Shown here piece after piece: positions 18,621 through 26,979 of a DNA stretch of 64,000 nucleotides. How positions within the stretch are numbered: the first letter of the stretch is position 1; each line of letters begins with the position of its first letter. This DNA comes from Planctomycetota bacterium. GTDB taxonomy: Bacteria > Planctomycetota > UBA1135. Below the pieces are notes generated by a model. It was not told the DNA's origin and made no database searches. It saw only the letters and a list, made by a program, of their open reading frames with translations. The position numbers and the translations under genes are program-made. The DNA lies in assembly GCA_008501825.1 (NCBI GenBank), contig QQUA01000009.1:186001-250000 (forward strand). Direction: 5' to 3'.

Positions 18621-20866
18621 TCGATCTCAGCGGATTTCCCCTTCCGGAAAATTGCCCCGAAGTCGGAGCCTGCATTCGGGTGGAGCAGCCGGAACCGGGT
18701 TTGAGGGTCCTGATTCTGGATCCCCCCCACCGCAAACTCGCGGTGTTGGATCTTCCTTTGCTTCGCGACTTGGGCATGGCCATCGAAGAAGCGGAGCAAG
18801 ACCGGGACCTGAAAGGCTTGGTCATCACCGGCCGCACTCCGGCCGAGTTCGCCGCCGGAGCCGACATCGATTCGATCGCTTCCATCACCGATCCCGCTTT
18901 GTTGGAGCGGGCGGTGCAAGTAGCTCACGAGTTGTTCCGGCGCATTGAAAATTTAAAGGCCAGAACGGTGGCGGCGGTCGGCGGCGCGGTCCCCGGAGGT
19001 GCTTTTGAACTTTCGCTGTCGTGCGATTTCATCGTCGCCAACGACGACAAGAAAACCCGCATCGGCTTACCGGAAGTTCTTCTCGGCATCGTGCCGGGTT
19101 GGGGCGGCTGTCACCGCTTGCCGAAACGCGTCGGCCTGCCGACGGCTTTGCCCGCCATTTTGACCGGGCGTTTGTTCCCGGCGGTAAAAGCCAAAAAAGC
19201 CGGCATGATCGATCGCTTGACCAAGCCGGAATACTTGAGACGGGTAGCGTCCGACTTGGCCATGGGCCGAATTTCGGTCAAGAAAAAAGGACGCGGCTGG
19301 AAAGGCTGGCTGATCGATCGCAATCCCCTGGCCGCCAGCTTGATTGCCAGTCAAGCCAGAAAACAAACTCTGGCTAAAACCCACGGCTTGTATCCGGCGC
19401 CGTTAAGAGCCATCGACTTGGTGGTTCAGGCGCCGCGTACTTCCATGAAACAAGCCGCGGTCAAGGAGGCCAAGGCCATTGCCGAACTGGCCACCAGTTC
19501 GGTTTGTAAAAACCTGATCACCATCTTCAAGGGTTCGGAAGAAGCCAAGAAGCTGAGCAAGTTGGCCGACGGTTCTTCGCCGGTCAAAACCGAACGCGGA
19601 GCCGTCATCGGCGCCGGGGTCATGGGTGCGGCCATTGCCGGAGTCATGGCGGAGAAAGGCGTCGCGGTTCGCTTGGCCGATCTTTCGGAAGAAGCCTTGG
19701 ACCGGGCCGTTCATGAACACCGGGCCTCGGTGAACAAAAAGCGCAAACGCCGGCGCATGAAGCCCCACGAAGCGGATGCGGCATTGGATCGTTTGGATCC
19801 CAGTCCGGGCTTGATCGGATTCGGTCGCAGCCAAATCGTGGTGGAAGCGGTAGCCGAAGTGTTGGACGTAAAACGCAAACTCTTCGGCGAAGTGGCGGAA
19901 CAGGTTTCGAAGGATTGCATTTTGGCCACCAACACTTCCTCTTTGTCGGTGGATGCCATTGCCGAAACCCTGCCCCATCCGGAACGAGTGTGCGGCATGC
20001 ACTTCTTCAATCCGGTACGGCGCATGCCGTTGGTGGAAATCATCAAGGGGGAGCACACTTCGGATCAGGTGGTGGCGCAAGTCGCAGCATTGGCCTTGCG
20101 CATGGGGAAAACTCCGGTGGTGGTCAAAGACGTCGCCGGTTTCCTCGTGAACCGAATTCTCGGCCCGTACCTGGATGAAGCCATTCGCCTGTTCCAAGGC
20201 GGCGCCGACCCGGTTCACGTCGACAAGTTAATGGTCAATTTCGGCATGCCGATGGGACCGTTCACCTTGCTCGACGAAATTGGTTTGGACATCGCCGCCC
20301 ACGCCGGTCAATCGCTGTTTGAAGCCTACGGGGAACGGATGACTCCGAGCGATGGCATCGGCACCATGGTGAAACCGGAACGTCTCGGCAAAAAGACCGG
20401 CCGCGGTTTCTACGACCACCCCAAGGGCAAAGGGAAAAAGGCCAAGCCGGAAATTTGCAGCGACTTGGCTCAATTCCAAAGCGGGACCTTCGCCAAGTCC
20501 TTGAACGACCAGCAAATCATCGACCGTTTGGTTTTGGCCATGGTCAATGAAGGCGCTCGCTGCATGGAAGAAAACGTGGTGGACTCCGCCAGCCAATTGG
20601 ATTTGGCAACGGTGTTCGGAACCGGCTTCGCTCCTTTCCGCGGCGGCTTGCTGCGTTACGCCGACAGCGTAGGCAGTGCCGCGGTGGTCGAAAAGCTGGA
20701 AGCGATTGCTTCCGCCTCCGACGTCAGCCAACGCCCCGGCGGTCGGGCCAAGTTCACTCCGGCCGCTTTGTTGCAACAAATGGCGCGGCAAGGCCGCGGC
20801 TTCCACGACCCGGCGCCGGCGAGTTCCACTTCGACTGCACCGCAACCGGTAGGCGGCCCGGCTTAA
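18617..20866 (+). CDS. fadJ: multifunctional enoyl-CoA hydratase / 3-hydroxyacyl-CoA dehydrogenase
   Basis: 749 aa. Start 18617 was chosen because it overlaps the thiolase stop; the frame extends open upstream but over the thiolase gene. The N-terminal crotonase part has FAAGADID, the first catalytic Glu in GGAFELSLSCD and the second in LPEVLLGIVPGWGG. The NAD-binding Rossmann motif GAGVMG is at about residue 335. HFFNPV (about 462) and the C-terminal 3HCDH domains follow. It performs hydration and NAD-dependent oxidation of enoyl-CoA. FadB and FadJ cannot be told apart safely; FadJ is used because the partner resembles FadI. A GC-rich hairpin follows at 20894. Confidence 0.92.
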   Translation: MIDLSGFPLPENCPEVGACIRVEQPEPGLRVLILDPPHRKLAVLDLPLLRDLGMAIEEAEQDRDLKGLVITGRTPAEFAAGADIDSIASITDPALLERAVQVAHELFRRIENLKARTVAAVGGAVPGGAFELSLSCDFIVANDDKKTRIGLPEVLLGIVPGWGGCHRLPKRVGLPTALPAILTGRLFPAVKAKKAGMIDRLTKPEYLRRVASDLAMGRISVKKKGRGWKGWLIDRNPLAASLIASQARKQTLAKTHGLYPAPLRAIDLVVQAPRTSMKQAAVKEAKAIAELATSSVCKNLITIFKGSEEAKKLSKLADGSSPVKTERGAVIGAGVMGAAIAGVMAEKGVAVRLADLSEEALDRAVHEHRASVNKKRKRRRMKPHEADAALDRLDPSPGLIGFGRSQIVVEAVAEVLDVKRKLFGEVAEQVSKDCILATNTSSLSVDAIAETLPHPERVCGMHFFNPVRRMPLVEIIKGEHTSDQVVAQVAALALRMGKTPVVVKDVAGFLVNRILGPYLDEAIRLFQGGADPVHVDKLMVNFGMPMGPFTLLDEIGLDIAAHAGQSLFEAYGERMTPSDGIGTMVKPERLGKKTGRGFYDHPKGKGKKAKPEICSDLAQFQSGTFAKSLNDQQIIDRLVLAMVNEGARCMEENVVDSASQLDLATVFGTGFAPFRGGLLRYADSVGSAAVVEKLEAIASASDVSQRPGGRAKFTPAALLQQMARQGRGFHDPAPASSTSTAPQPVGGPA

Positions 20867-20893
20867 GAAGCCGATTCCGCGTGCAAAGGCAAC

Positions 20894-20932
20894 AACAGCC
20901 GCCGGCTTCGCCCCGGCGGCTGTTCTTGTTTT
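20894..20932 (+). terminator. rho-independent terminator after the fad operon
   Basis: A perfect 12-bp stem (AACAGCCGCCGG / CCGGCGGCTGTT, loop cttcgcc, 20894-20924) is followed by cttgtttt. It lies between the convergent ends of fadJ and the marR gene and could also stop the leftward transcript. Confidence 0.8.
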
Positions 20933-20947
20933 CGTTCAATCCTTCGC

Positions 20948-21535
20948 CTACGTTGCAACCGGCTCTTGATGCTCCCGGCAAAGCAGCGAAGCTTCCTCGG
21001 CGCGCAAGGATTCCCCGGTCAAGCCGCATTGAAAACGCCCGCCTCCGAGACGGCGAAAATGGTTGCAGCTACCGCAAATTCCAAAGCTTCGATAGTCGTT
21101 GGCTTTTTGTAAGCGCCGAAGAATTTCCTGCAGAAGGTTTCGACTGTCACGATCTTTGGACAAACCTTGCAGAAACGGTTCGATGGCGCTTTCCGGGCCG
21201 TGGTTCCGGAACATCTTCTTCCCGGCAGCACTGAGTCGCCAGTGCACGACGCGGCGGTCGTGAGAGTCGGCCACCTCGCGCAACAGTCCTTTTTCCTGTA
21301 AGCGCCGCAGAGTCTGGGAAGTCGTGCCCTTGGTGGTTCCCAGATACTCTCCAACCGCACTGGGAGTGTCGCTGTAGCGATTGCACCGAGCCAGATAACA
21401 AAGAGCCGACCACTGGGCCGGCTTCAAGCCACAAAGGGCGGCCAGGCGACGCTCCTCGGCCCGGAGCAGCGTGCCGATTCGTTCCAAAATCTGGTAAGGG
21501 AGCGCGGATTCCACTAGAACATCATAGTATCGCAT
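20948..21535 (-). CDS. MarR-family regulator with Cys-rich C-terminal tail
   Basis: 195 aa, longer than most MarR proteins (about 145). The winged helix (TPSAVGEYLGTTKGTTSQTL, then RRLQEKGLLREVADSHDRR with the DxR wing) is clear. The extra C-terminal 45 residues contain four cysteines in the pattern GICGSC...FQCG...LLCREH, which suggests a metal or redox sensor site. The ATG at 21535 lies in the middle of a palindrome that looks like its own operator; a GTG at about 21514 is an alternative start. It is divergent from a small CxxC protein, so a thiol- or metal-responsive circuit is likely by inference. Confidence 0.85.
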   Translation of the reverse strand: MRYYDVLVESALPYQILERIGTLLRAEERRLAALCGLKPAQWSALCYLARCNRYSDTPSAVGEYLGTTKGTTSQTLRRLQEKGLLREVADSHDRRVVHWRLSAAGKKMFRNHGPESAIEPFLQGLSKDRDSRNLLQEILRRLQKANDYRSFGICGSCNHFRRLGGGRFQCGLTGESLRAEEASLLCREHQEPVAT

Positions 21536-21595
21536 CGAAACTTTCTTGACTTGAGCCGCCCCTCGGGCTAAAAAGTATCGACTCGAAACCTTCTT
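21526..21595. promoter_or_regulatory. twin 22-bp operators and promoter between marR and CxxC gene
   Basis: Two direct copies, 48 bases apart, of a 22-bp element beginning AGTATCG and ending TTCTT (21526-21547 and 21574-21595; 19 of 22 identical). Each contains an imperfect palindrome of form AGTATCG-N3-CGAAAC(T/C). The plus-strand promoter TTGACT (21546-21551), 17 bases, TAAAAA (21569-21574) sits between them and touches both, so a repressor bound to either copy would block it. Confidence 0.65.
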
Positions 21596-21609
21596 AGAGG
21601 AAATCGACC

Positions 21610-21846
21610 ATGAAAAACAAAGCCCTTTTCTTTCACGCCGGTTGTCCGGTGTGCGTTTCGGCGGAACAAACCGTGGCCGAAGCCTTGGACCAGAACCGCT
21701 TTGAATTGGAAAAAGTCCACCTCGGCGAAAGCAAGGACCGCCTCAACCAAGCCAAGGAACTGGGTGTCCTCTCCGTTCCGGCCCTGGTCTTGGACGGCAA
21801 GGCCTTCCACATCAACTTCGGAGCCAGCTTGAGAGATCTGGGATAA
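21610..21846 (+). CDS. small thioredoxin/glutaredoxin-like CxxC protein
   Basis: 78 aa. It has the redox motif GCPVC at residues 11-15 and a downstream cis-proline (LSVPALVLDG), so it is a compact thioredoxin fold similar to glutaredoxin-type disulfide reductases. An AGAGG Shine-Dalgarno sequence at 21596-21600 sets the ATG at 21610. It lacks a signal peptide and is cytoplasmic. It is controlled from the operators it shares with the divergent MarR gene. Its substrate is unknown; the four-Cys tail of the MarR protein is an attractive candidate. Confidence 0.75.
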   Translation: MKNKALFFHAGCPVCVSAEQTVAEALDQNRFELEKVHLGESKDRLNQAKELGVLSVPALVLDGKAFHINFGASLRDLG

Positions 21847-21868
21847 AGCCCGGCTTTCCAGTTCCGAC

Positions 21869-22672
21869 TTAATGATTGCGAACAATCAGGCGATCGGGAA
21901 CTTCATTCCGATCGCCTTCCTTCCAAGGGAAGGATTCGGCCAAGGTCTCGCCGATTTGCTCCACCGCGGCGACCAAGCCTTCGGGCAAACGGTCTTCGCG
22001 GATGGCTTGCAGCAGGGATTGGTGGACTTGATCCCAAGCCCCTTCCTCCATGACCTCGTCGATACCCTCATCGCCGAGGACCACCACCCGCCGTTCGAAC
22101 AGGCTCACGAACAGAAGTACCCCGGTGGCAGCCTCCGTCCGATGTAGGTCATGGCGATAGAACTCTTGAAAAGCTTGCTCTTCCGCCATTTCCTGCAGCC
22201 GCCAGGGAGCTACGAACAAACGTCGCAACGCCGGCAACTTGCGAGAACAGAACCAACCGAAGATTCCCGCAATCAGGGTAATCAGCAAAAACGACAGGGC
22301 TCCTTGAGCCAGCGGAGAAGCCCAAGCCGCAAAGTAACCGCACAAAGCAAACAGGATTCCGGCCCATAAATCGGCGGCGGGAAAGCGATCGCTTCTTCCC
22401 AACAGCACCGGCACGATTTCGCCTACGGTTCGTTTCTCGGCGGCGGTCAATGCCCGGTGGACGTCCTGCTGCTGTTCTTCTTTCAGCAGCGCCTCGACGT
22501 CGTATTCATCGCGTAACCACCATGCTCGGAGAACCAGCAGAACCGGGCCGAGAAGCAAAAGACCAGCCAACAAACTCGGCCACCAGGCCAGGCCCGGTTG
22601 GTATTGGCTTTGCCAGCCTTCCTGAATCGTCGGCAGTCGGAGGCTAAGGAAGGAAGTCCAGAACTCGAGCAT
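21869..22672 (-). CDS. membrane protein with TPM-type domain
   Basis: 267 aa from ATG 22672, which lies 1 base after the upstream TPM gene stop. The open frame extends to 22795, but only as a mirror of the neighbour's glycine-rich repeat. It has a transmembrane segment near residue 30 (WWPSLLAGLLLLGPVLLVL) and a hydrophobic pair at about residues 100-145. Its C-terminal part (GVLLFVSLFERRVVVLGDEGIDE, then a helix-rich tail) matches the TPM (YgcG) fold. Third gene of a lemA-TPM-TPM operon. Function unknown in the family. Confidence 0.7.
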   Translation of the reverse strand: MLEFWTSFLSLRLPTIQEGWQSQYQPGLAWWPSLLAGLLLLGPVLLVLRAWWLRDEYDVEALLKEEQQQDVHRALTAAEKRTVGEIVPVLLGRSDRFPAADLWAGILFALCGYFAAWASPLAQGALSFLLITLIAGIFGWFCSRKLPALRRLFVAPWRLQEMAEEQAFQEFYRHDLHRTEAATGVLLFVSLFERRVVVLGDEGIDEVMEEGAWDQVHQSLLQAIREDRLPEGLVAAVEQIGETLAESFPWKEGDRNEVPDRLIVRNH

Positions 22673-22673
22673 T

Positions 22674-23498
22674 TCACCAGCCTCCCGAGGCACCGCCTCC
22701 ACTGAAACCGCCGCCTCCGCCAAAGCCGCCGAAGCCGCCTCCACCGAAACCGCCTCCTCCAAAGCCCCCGGCACCGAAACCGCTGCCTCCGCCAAAGCCT
22801 CCGCTTCGCCGGCTTCCGGAATTCATGGCCATCAACAGCCAGAACAAGCCGTGCATGCCTCCGCCTCGACCTCCCCGCCCGCCTCGACCCCGGCGGCTGG
22901 CGATGATGAGAAACAAAACGATCAGAACAACCGGGATGCCGAGAAAGCCGGAAGCCTTTTTATTTCGCCGGCCGCTAGACCGTTCGGGGATTCGGGAAAA
23001 ATCGCCTCCGGCGGCTTGGGTAATCGCTTCCGCTCCAAGGCGAATGCCGGCAGCCGGCCGGCCACCGCGAAACTCTGGAATCATCACCAGATCTACGATC
23101 CGGCCGCTGACCAAATCGGTCAGGACACCTTCCAATCCATTCCCGACTTCGATCCGCAAGCTGCGCTCTTTCTTGGCCACCAACAACAAAACTCCGTTGT
23201 CCTGACCTTGTTTGCCCAGGCCCCAAGCTCGGGCCACGTCAATGGCAAAATCTTCTAAAGGGCGATTCCCGAGAGTTTGCACAGTCAAGACCGCCACCTC
23301 GTTTCCGGAACTCCCCCGGCTATAGGCTTCCAACCGCTCTTCTAGAGCTCGCTCTTCGGAGGCGCTGAGGTAACCGGCCAGATCGGTAACCCAGCCGTCG
23401 GCGGCAGGTATTTCTTGGGCTCCGAGCGAAGGAGCCGCTACCGCCAGCAGCAAGGCCGCCAGACCTGGTCCGAAAGGAAGGGCCAACTTCACGCTCAA
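22674..23498 (-). CDS. secreted TPM-domain (YgcG-like) protein with glycine-rich tail
   Basis: 274 aa from a TTG start that overlaps the lemA stop (TTGA at 23495-23498); no ATG lies nearby. A signal peptide (LALPFGPGLAALLLAVAAPSLGAQ) precedes the TPM domain: VTDLAGYLSASEERALEERL, GNEVAVLTVQTL, DNGVLLLVAKKERSLRIEVGNGLEG. One transmembrane helix (about residues 183-200) is followed by an arginine-glycine stretch and a tail of GGFGGG repeats. This is the usual layout for YgcG proteins, which are found next to LemA. Confidence 0.88.
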   Translation of the reverse strand: MSVKLALPFGPGLAALLLAVAAPSLGAQEIPAADGWVTDLAGYLSASEERALEERLEAYSRGSSGNEVAVLTVQTLGNRPLEDFAIDVARAWGLGKQGQDNGVLLLVAKKERSLRIEVGNGLEGVLTDLVSGRIVDLVMIPEFRGGRPAAGIRLGAEAITQAAGGDFSRIPERSSGRRNKKASGFLGIPVVLIVLFLIIASRRGRGGRGGRGGGMHGLFWLLMAMNSGSRRSGGFGGGSGFGAGGFGGGGFGGGGFGGFGGGGGFSGGGASGGW

Positions 23499-24169
23499 TC
23501 GTTGGACGCCGGTTTGGAAGAAAAGTCCACCTTCGGCACTTCCATCGCTTCCACCGGCGCTTCGAAAGAGGAACGCACTGGGAATTCCTCCTGGCTCAAA
23601 AACATGCTGTTCGGGAATTTACGGACGTGAGTGTTGAAAACCCGAACGGCGTCATTGTAACTACGACGAGACTGAGCGATCCGGTTTTCGGTACCCTCCA
23701 ATTGGTTTTGCAAATCCTGAAACGATTGCGTGGCCTTCAATTCCGGATATTTCTCCGCCACCACCAACAATCGAGACAAGGCTCCGCCCAAACTGTTTTG
23801 AGCACTCATATAACGTTGCATGGCCTCTCCTTCCGGCGGCAAGCCATTCGATCCCAGGCTGATCTTGGCCTGGTGAGCTGCCGCTCGAGCTTGGACCACT
23901 GCTTCCAGGGTGTCGCGCTCAAACTGGGCGGCTCCCTTGACGGTTTCCACCAGGGAGGGAATCAAGTCCATACGCCGCTGAAGTTGTACTTCGACGTCTC
24001 CCCAAGCCGCTTTCAGCTTTTCTTCGTGCTCGACGGCCCCGTTCTTGGCACCGATCATCATGCTGAAGTAGATCACGGCCAGCAGGGCCAAAAGGCCGCC
24101 GACCAGAGCCAGGATCATGACGCGACCGGAACGAGGGTCGCGGGCGGGAACGGCGAAAGCGGTGTTCAT
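23495..24169 (-). CDS. lemA: LemA-family protein
   Basis: 224 aa, close to family length (about 190-200) with a short extension at each end. An N-terminal transmembrane helix (residues about 18-40) precedes the helical LemA domain: AAWGDVEVQLQRRMDLIPSLVETVKG, then EGTENRIAQSRRSYNDAVRVFNTHVRKFPN. It is first in an overlapping operon with two TPM genes, a common LemA neighbourhood. The molecular role is unknown. Confidence 0.92.
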   Translation of the reverse strand: MNTAFAVPARDPRSGRVMILALVGGLLALLAVIYFSMMIGAKNGAVEHEEKLKAAWGDVEVQLQRRMDLIPSLVETVKGAAQFERDTLEAVVQARAAAHQAKISLGSNGLPPEGEAMQRYMSAQNSLGGALSRLLVVAEKYPELKATQSFQDLQNQLEGTENRIAQSRRSYNDAVRVFNTHVRKFPNSMFLSQEEFPVRSSFEAPVEAMEVPKVDFSSKPASND

Positions 24170-24223
24170 GGCGATTCTCCGCGGTCATTATCGCCAGGAG
24201 GTCGTCATATTCATGGAATATCC

Positions 24224-24245
24224 AAAAAAATGGGGCCGCCGCCCC
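24224..24245 (-). terminator. rho-independent terminator of the blaI-M56 unit
   Basis: Read on the minus strand: GGGGC, 4-base loop, GCCCC, then A and seven T. It lies about 50 bases downstream of the M56 stop codon and upstream of the lemA operon. Confidence 0.65.
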
Positions 24246-24294
24246 GAATGGGACGCACGACCCCGGTCATTGCCTGTGGTAAGGGCTGTCCGGC

Positions 24295-26469
24295 TCAGTA
24301 GTAGACCACCGGGCCGGAATCTCGGTGGACGTTAATGACCTTGCGCTTCTGCTTGGTAGCTCCGGCCTTGGTTTCGACCTTCATCTTCGGCGCACGCAAG
24401 AACTTCACCTTGTTTTCGCGGACCTGAGTCTTGGCCCGGTGGGTTTGGCAACCAGAATCGCAGCCGCGGATGAAGACTCCTTTGCCTTCACCCTGGTCGC
24501 GGTCGACCTGGATCAGGAAGTAGCCCTTTTCTCCACCTTCGGACCGATGGACTTTCCATTCACCCACCTTTCCACGGTCCATATATTGGACTTTGCGCTT
24601 CAGCTTAGTTTGCGGCTTGGCGCTCTTCTGTTGGTAAACATGCTTCTGGTGAACACCATCTTCCGCAAGATCCAGGAGGTATACCCCTTGGAGCTCCCCT
24701 TCACCGCCATGCCCGGCAATTTTCCTATCCAAGGCATGCACCCGGTACTGGAAGTCGGAAGTTCCTTCCTTGGTCAAATCCAGGACCGTGTTCGGCTTTA
24801 GATAGCGAATGGTTTTTTCGACCTCGACCTCGCAGTCCTGCTTGAAATCGACATCCTGCTCCACCTCGCATTCGACTTCGAGTTCGACTTCGCAGTCGGT
24901 TTCCACTTCACATTCGACGTCGAACTCGACCAATTCGTTGGCGTGCCGGATATGAATCGGCAGGTTTTTCAGGATAGGAACGACGTTGATGTTGTGCCTT
25001 CCTTCCTCGTCGGTTTCAGCATTGACGACCATTTCGATCAAGAGTTGCCCTTCGGCGCCATGGAGGTCACCCTGATGGACCAACAACTGGTTATCGCCCT
25101 GAAGCAGGAGATCCCGGCCATTCAGCCGCAGGCGCTGGACCTTGCCCTGCGGAACCGTGCCAACTTCGACGTCTTTATCCTCCATTTCGATCCATTTCAG
25201 ATCATTCGGAGTATGGGCCATCAGCAGGTCGTGGTCTCCCTCTTCGCCGACCATGATCCAAGCGTAGGCGACTTCGTTTCCGTCTTTGGAAACGATCTTG
25301 GCGTGGCGCTCGCCCAATTGATTCAAGACTGTCCCGTCCATGTCTTCAGTCAGGAACAAGAGATCTTGGCCGCCGTCCTCGGTCCGCCATCGGAAGGAAC
25401 CATGGCCTTCCTTCGGCATCCGTTTGACGACCACCTTTTCTTTTTTGGATTCCCCGTGGCACCGGCACTTGCAGCAGGAATCTTGTTGAGCGAACAAGCC
25501 CAGGGGCAGCAACAAGCTCATACCCAGGGCGAGGAAAGAAGGGGCAACCCAACCGGCATTTGCCCGGCTTTTGGGTTGCGGTTCAACTAAACGACGAATG
25601 CGTTGCATCAGTGAGCCTCCGTTTGCGGCTAACAAGAGCTGAGAAGAAGCCCCACGAGAGCCTTCCAGCTCAACCAGGGCCCGTGCGTAGGTCAGCGCAT
25701 TACCACAGGCTTTGACCGCAGCATCATCACAGCAAAGTTCCCGTTCCAGACGCAGGTGTTTGGAAATCCACCAAGTCGCGGGATGGTAGAACAACACCGC
25801 CTCGATCATCGCCTGCAACAAGTTGACCAGGAAATCGTGGCGACGGATATGGGCCAATTCATGGGCCAGTAACGCTTCCAAGTGATGGGGATTCATGCCG
25901 CTGATGCAAGAAGCCGGCATCAAAATCATCGGCCGAAGCCAACCCACCACGGTCGGGACTTCTACGAGCAAAGATTGCACCGCCCGGACAGGACGCCGAA
26001 TGCCGCTTTGTTGCAACAAACGACGGAAGCGCTTTCGAGCATCTCGCGGCAAAGCCTGGATGCCTTGGGTGCGCCAGCGACGCAATTGCCAGAATCCACG
26101 AACCAATCGCAATTGAAACAGTACGGCACCGACCGCCCAAAGCCCGACCGAGCCCAACAGCAAAGCCTGGCGCAGATTCAAGGGAGGAGCCTCCGCCCCG
26201 CCCCCTGAAGCAGTCAGGCCATGAGAAACCACCGGGGGCAGACTGTCTTGGAGATGCCACCAAAACGTAAAGCCCACCATGGCCGGCAAACTGAGCAGGG
26301 CTACCAAGCAATAACCGTGACGCCACTCGCTGAAGCGGGATGGGGTCCAGCGCAGTGCCGCCGCCAACAACAAGGCCACCGCCGTGCCCTGCCAAAGAAA
26401 ATGGAGCAAGGCCAATCCAAGGGCGTGAGCCCACGGGGATTCCGCCCACTGCAGGAGAAGGTGGTTCAC
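24295..26469 (-). CDS. BlaR1-like M56 metallopeptidase sensor
   Basis: 724 aa. Several transmembrane helices in the first 330 residues surround the zinc-protease motif HELAH (about residue 202; AHELAHIRRHDFLVN) and the family sequence LERELCCDDAAVKACG. M56 proteins sense an external signal and cleave, or cause cleavage of, the partner BlaI repressor. The extracytoplasmic C-terminal half differs from penicillin sensors: it has a QDSCCKCRCHG segment and an acidic repeat (ECEVETDCEVELEVECEVEQ region, nt about 24825-24930). The ligand is therefore probably not a beta-lactam. The start overlaps the blaI stop. Confidence 0.85.
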   Translation of the reverse strand: MNHLLLQWAESPWAHALGLALLHFLWQGTAVALLLAAALRWTPSRFSEWRHGYCLVALLSLPAMVGFTFWWHLQDSLPPVVSHGLTASGGGAEAPPLNLRQALLLGSVGLWAVGAVLFQLRLVRGFWQLRRWRTQGIQALPRDARKRFRRLLQQSGIRRPVRAVQSLLVEVPTVVGWLRPMILMPASCISGMNPHHLEALLAHELAHIRRHDFLVNLLQAMIEAVLFYHPATWWISKHLRLERELCCDDAAVKACGNALTYARALVELEGSRGASSQLLLAANGGSLMQRIRRLVEPQPKSRANAGWVAPSFLALGMSLLLPLGLFAQQDSCCKCRCHGESKKEKVVVKRMPKEGHGSFRWRTEDGGQDLLFLTEDMDGTVLNQLGERHAKIVSKDGNEVAYAWIMVGEEGDHDLLMAHTPNDLKWIEMEDKDVEVGTVPQGKVQRLRLNGRDLLLQGDNQLLVHQGDLHGAEGQLLIEMVVNAETDEEGRHNINVVPILKNLPIHIRHANELVEFDVECEVETDCEVELEVECEVEQDVDFKQDCEVEVEKTIRYLKPNTVLDLTKEGTSDFQYRVHALDRKIAGHGGEGELQGVYLLDLAEDGVHQKHVYQQKSAKPQTKLKRKVQYMDRGKVGEWKVHRSEGGEKGYFLIQVDRDQGEGKGVFIRGCDSGCQTHRAKTQVRENKVKFLRAPKMKVETKAGATKQKRKVINVHRDSGPVVYY

Positions 26470-26870
26470 TTTTGACCCTCCCCGGACTCCGCGTCCTCCA
26501 AGCGATCCAGCAGCTCCCGGATTTGATGCAGCTCCTCCGGACTAGCCTTTTCCAAGGACAGGGCGTGCAAGACCAACTTGCCGGCGGATCCGGCGAAAAC
26601 TCGATCCAAGGACTCCAGCAAAAACTGCTTCTGACTTCGCTCCCTGGACAGCTTGGCCCGGAAACGTTGCGGCCGCCGGTCACGGGCTTTTTCAATAAGC
26701 CCTTTTTCTGTCATAATTTGCATTAGTTTCAAGACCGTTGTCCCACCGATCTTGCGGCTCTTTTGAAGCTCCTCATGCACTTGGCGAACGGTGCTGTCGC
26801 CCCGTTCCCAAAGCACCTTCAAGATGCTCCATTCCGCAGGCGTGGGTTGTTTGATCGGGTTTTGAGTCAT
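26466..26870 (-). CDS. BlaI/MecI-family repressor
   Basis: 134 aa, typical length. The winged-helix DNA-binding domain (TPAEWSILKVLWERGDSTVRQVHEELQ) spans residues about 10-75 and a dimerisation helix follows. It is coupled to the M56 sensor by an ATGA overlap. It probably binds the two palindromes at 26908-26944, 38 to 74 bases upstream of its own start. Confidence 0.92.
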   Translation of the reverse strand: MTQNPIKQPTPAEWSILKVLWERGDSTVRQVHEELQKSRKIGGTTVLKLMQIMTEKGLIEKARDRRPQRFRAKLSRERSQKQFLLESLDRVFAGSAGKLVLHALSLEKASPEELHQIRELLDRLEDAESGEGQK

Positions 26871-26907
26871 GGGATTCCTCCCGGGCCCCTTGTCTACGGA
26901 CCGATTG

Positions 26908-26944
26908 TACGAAACGTTTCGTAAAAATTACGAATTTCTTCGTA
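26908..26944. promoter_or_regulatory. two palindromic BlaI-type operators
   Basis: TACGAAACGTTTCGTA (26908-26923) is a perfect 16-bp palindrome. TACGAATTTCTTCGTA (26929-26944) has the same 6-bp arms (TACGAA-N4-TTCGTA). Centres are 21 bases apart, two helical turns, so dimers would lie on the same face. The pair sits between blaI (leftward) and the C25 peptidase gene (rightward). Confidence 0.75.
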
Positions 26945-26979
26945 AACCAGAAAATTGCCAGACAAGCTAGGCTGCATCC

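Noticed and set aside
22674..22800. Start of the second TPM gene at 22795
   Set aside because: Those 41 residues are the GGFGGG repeat of the upstream gene read in another frame.
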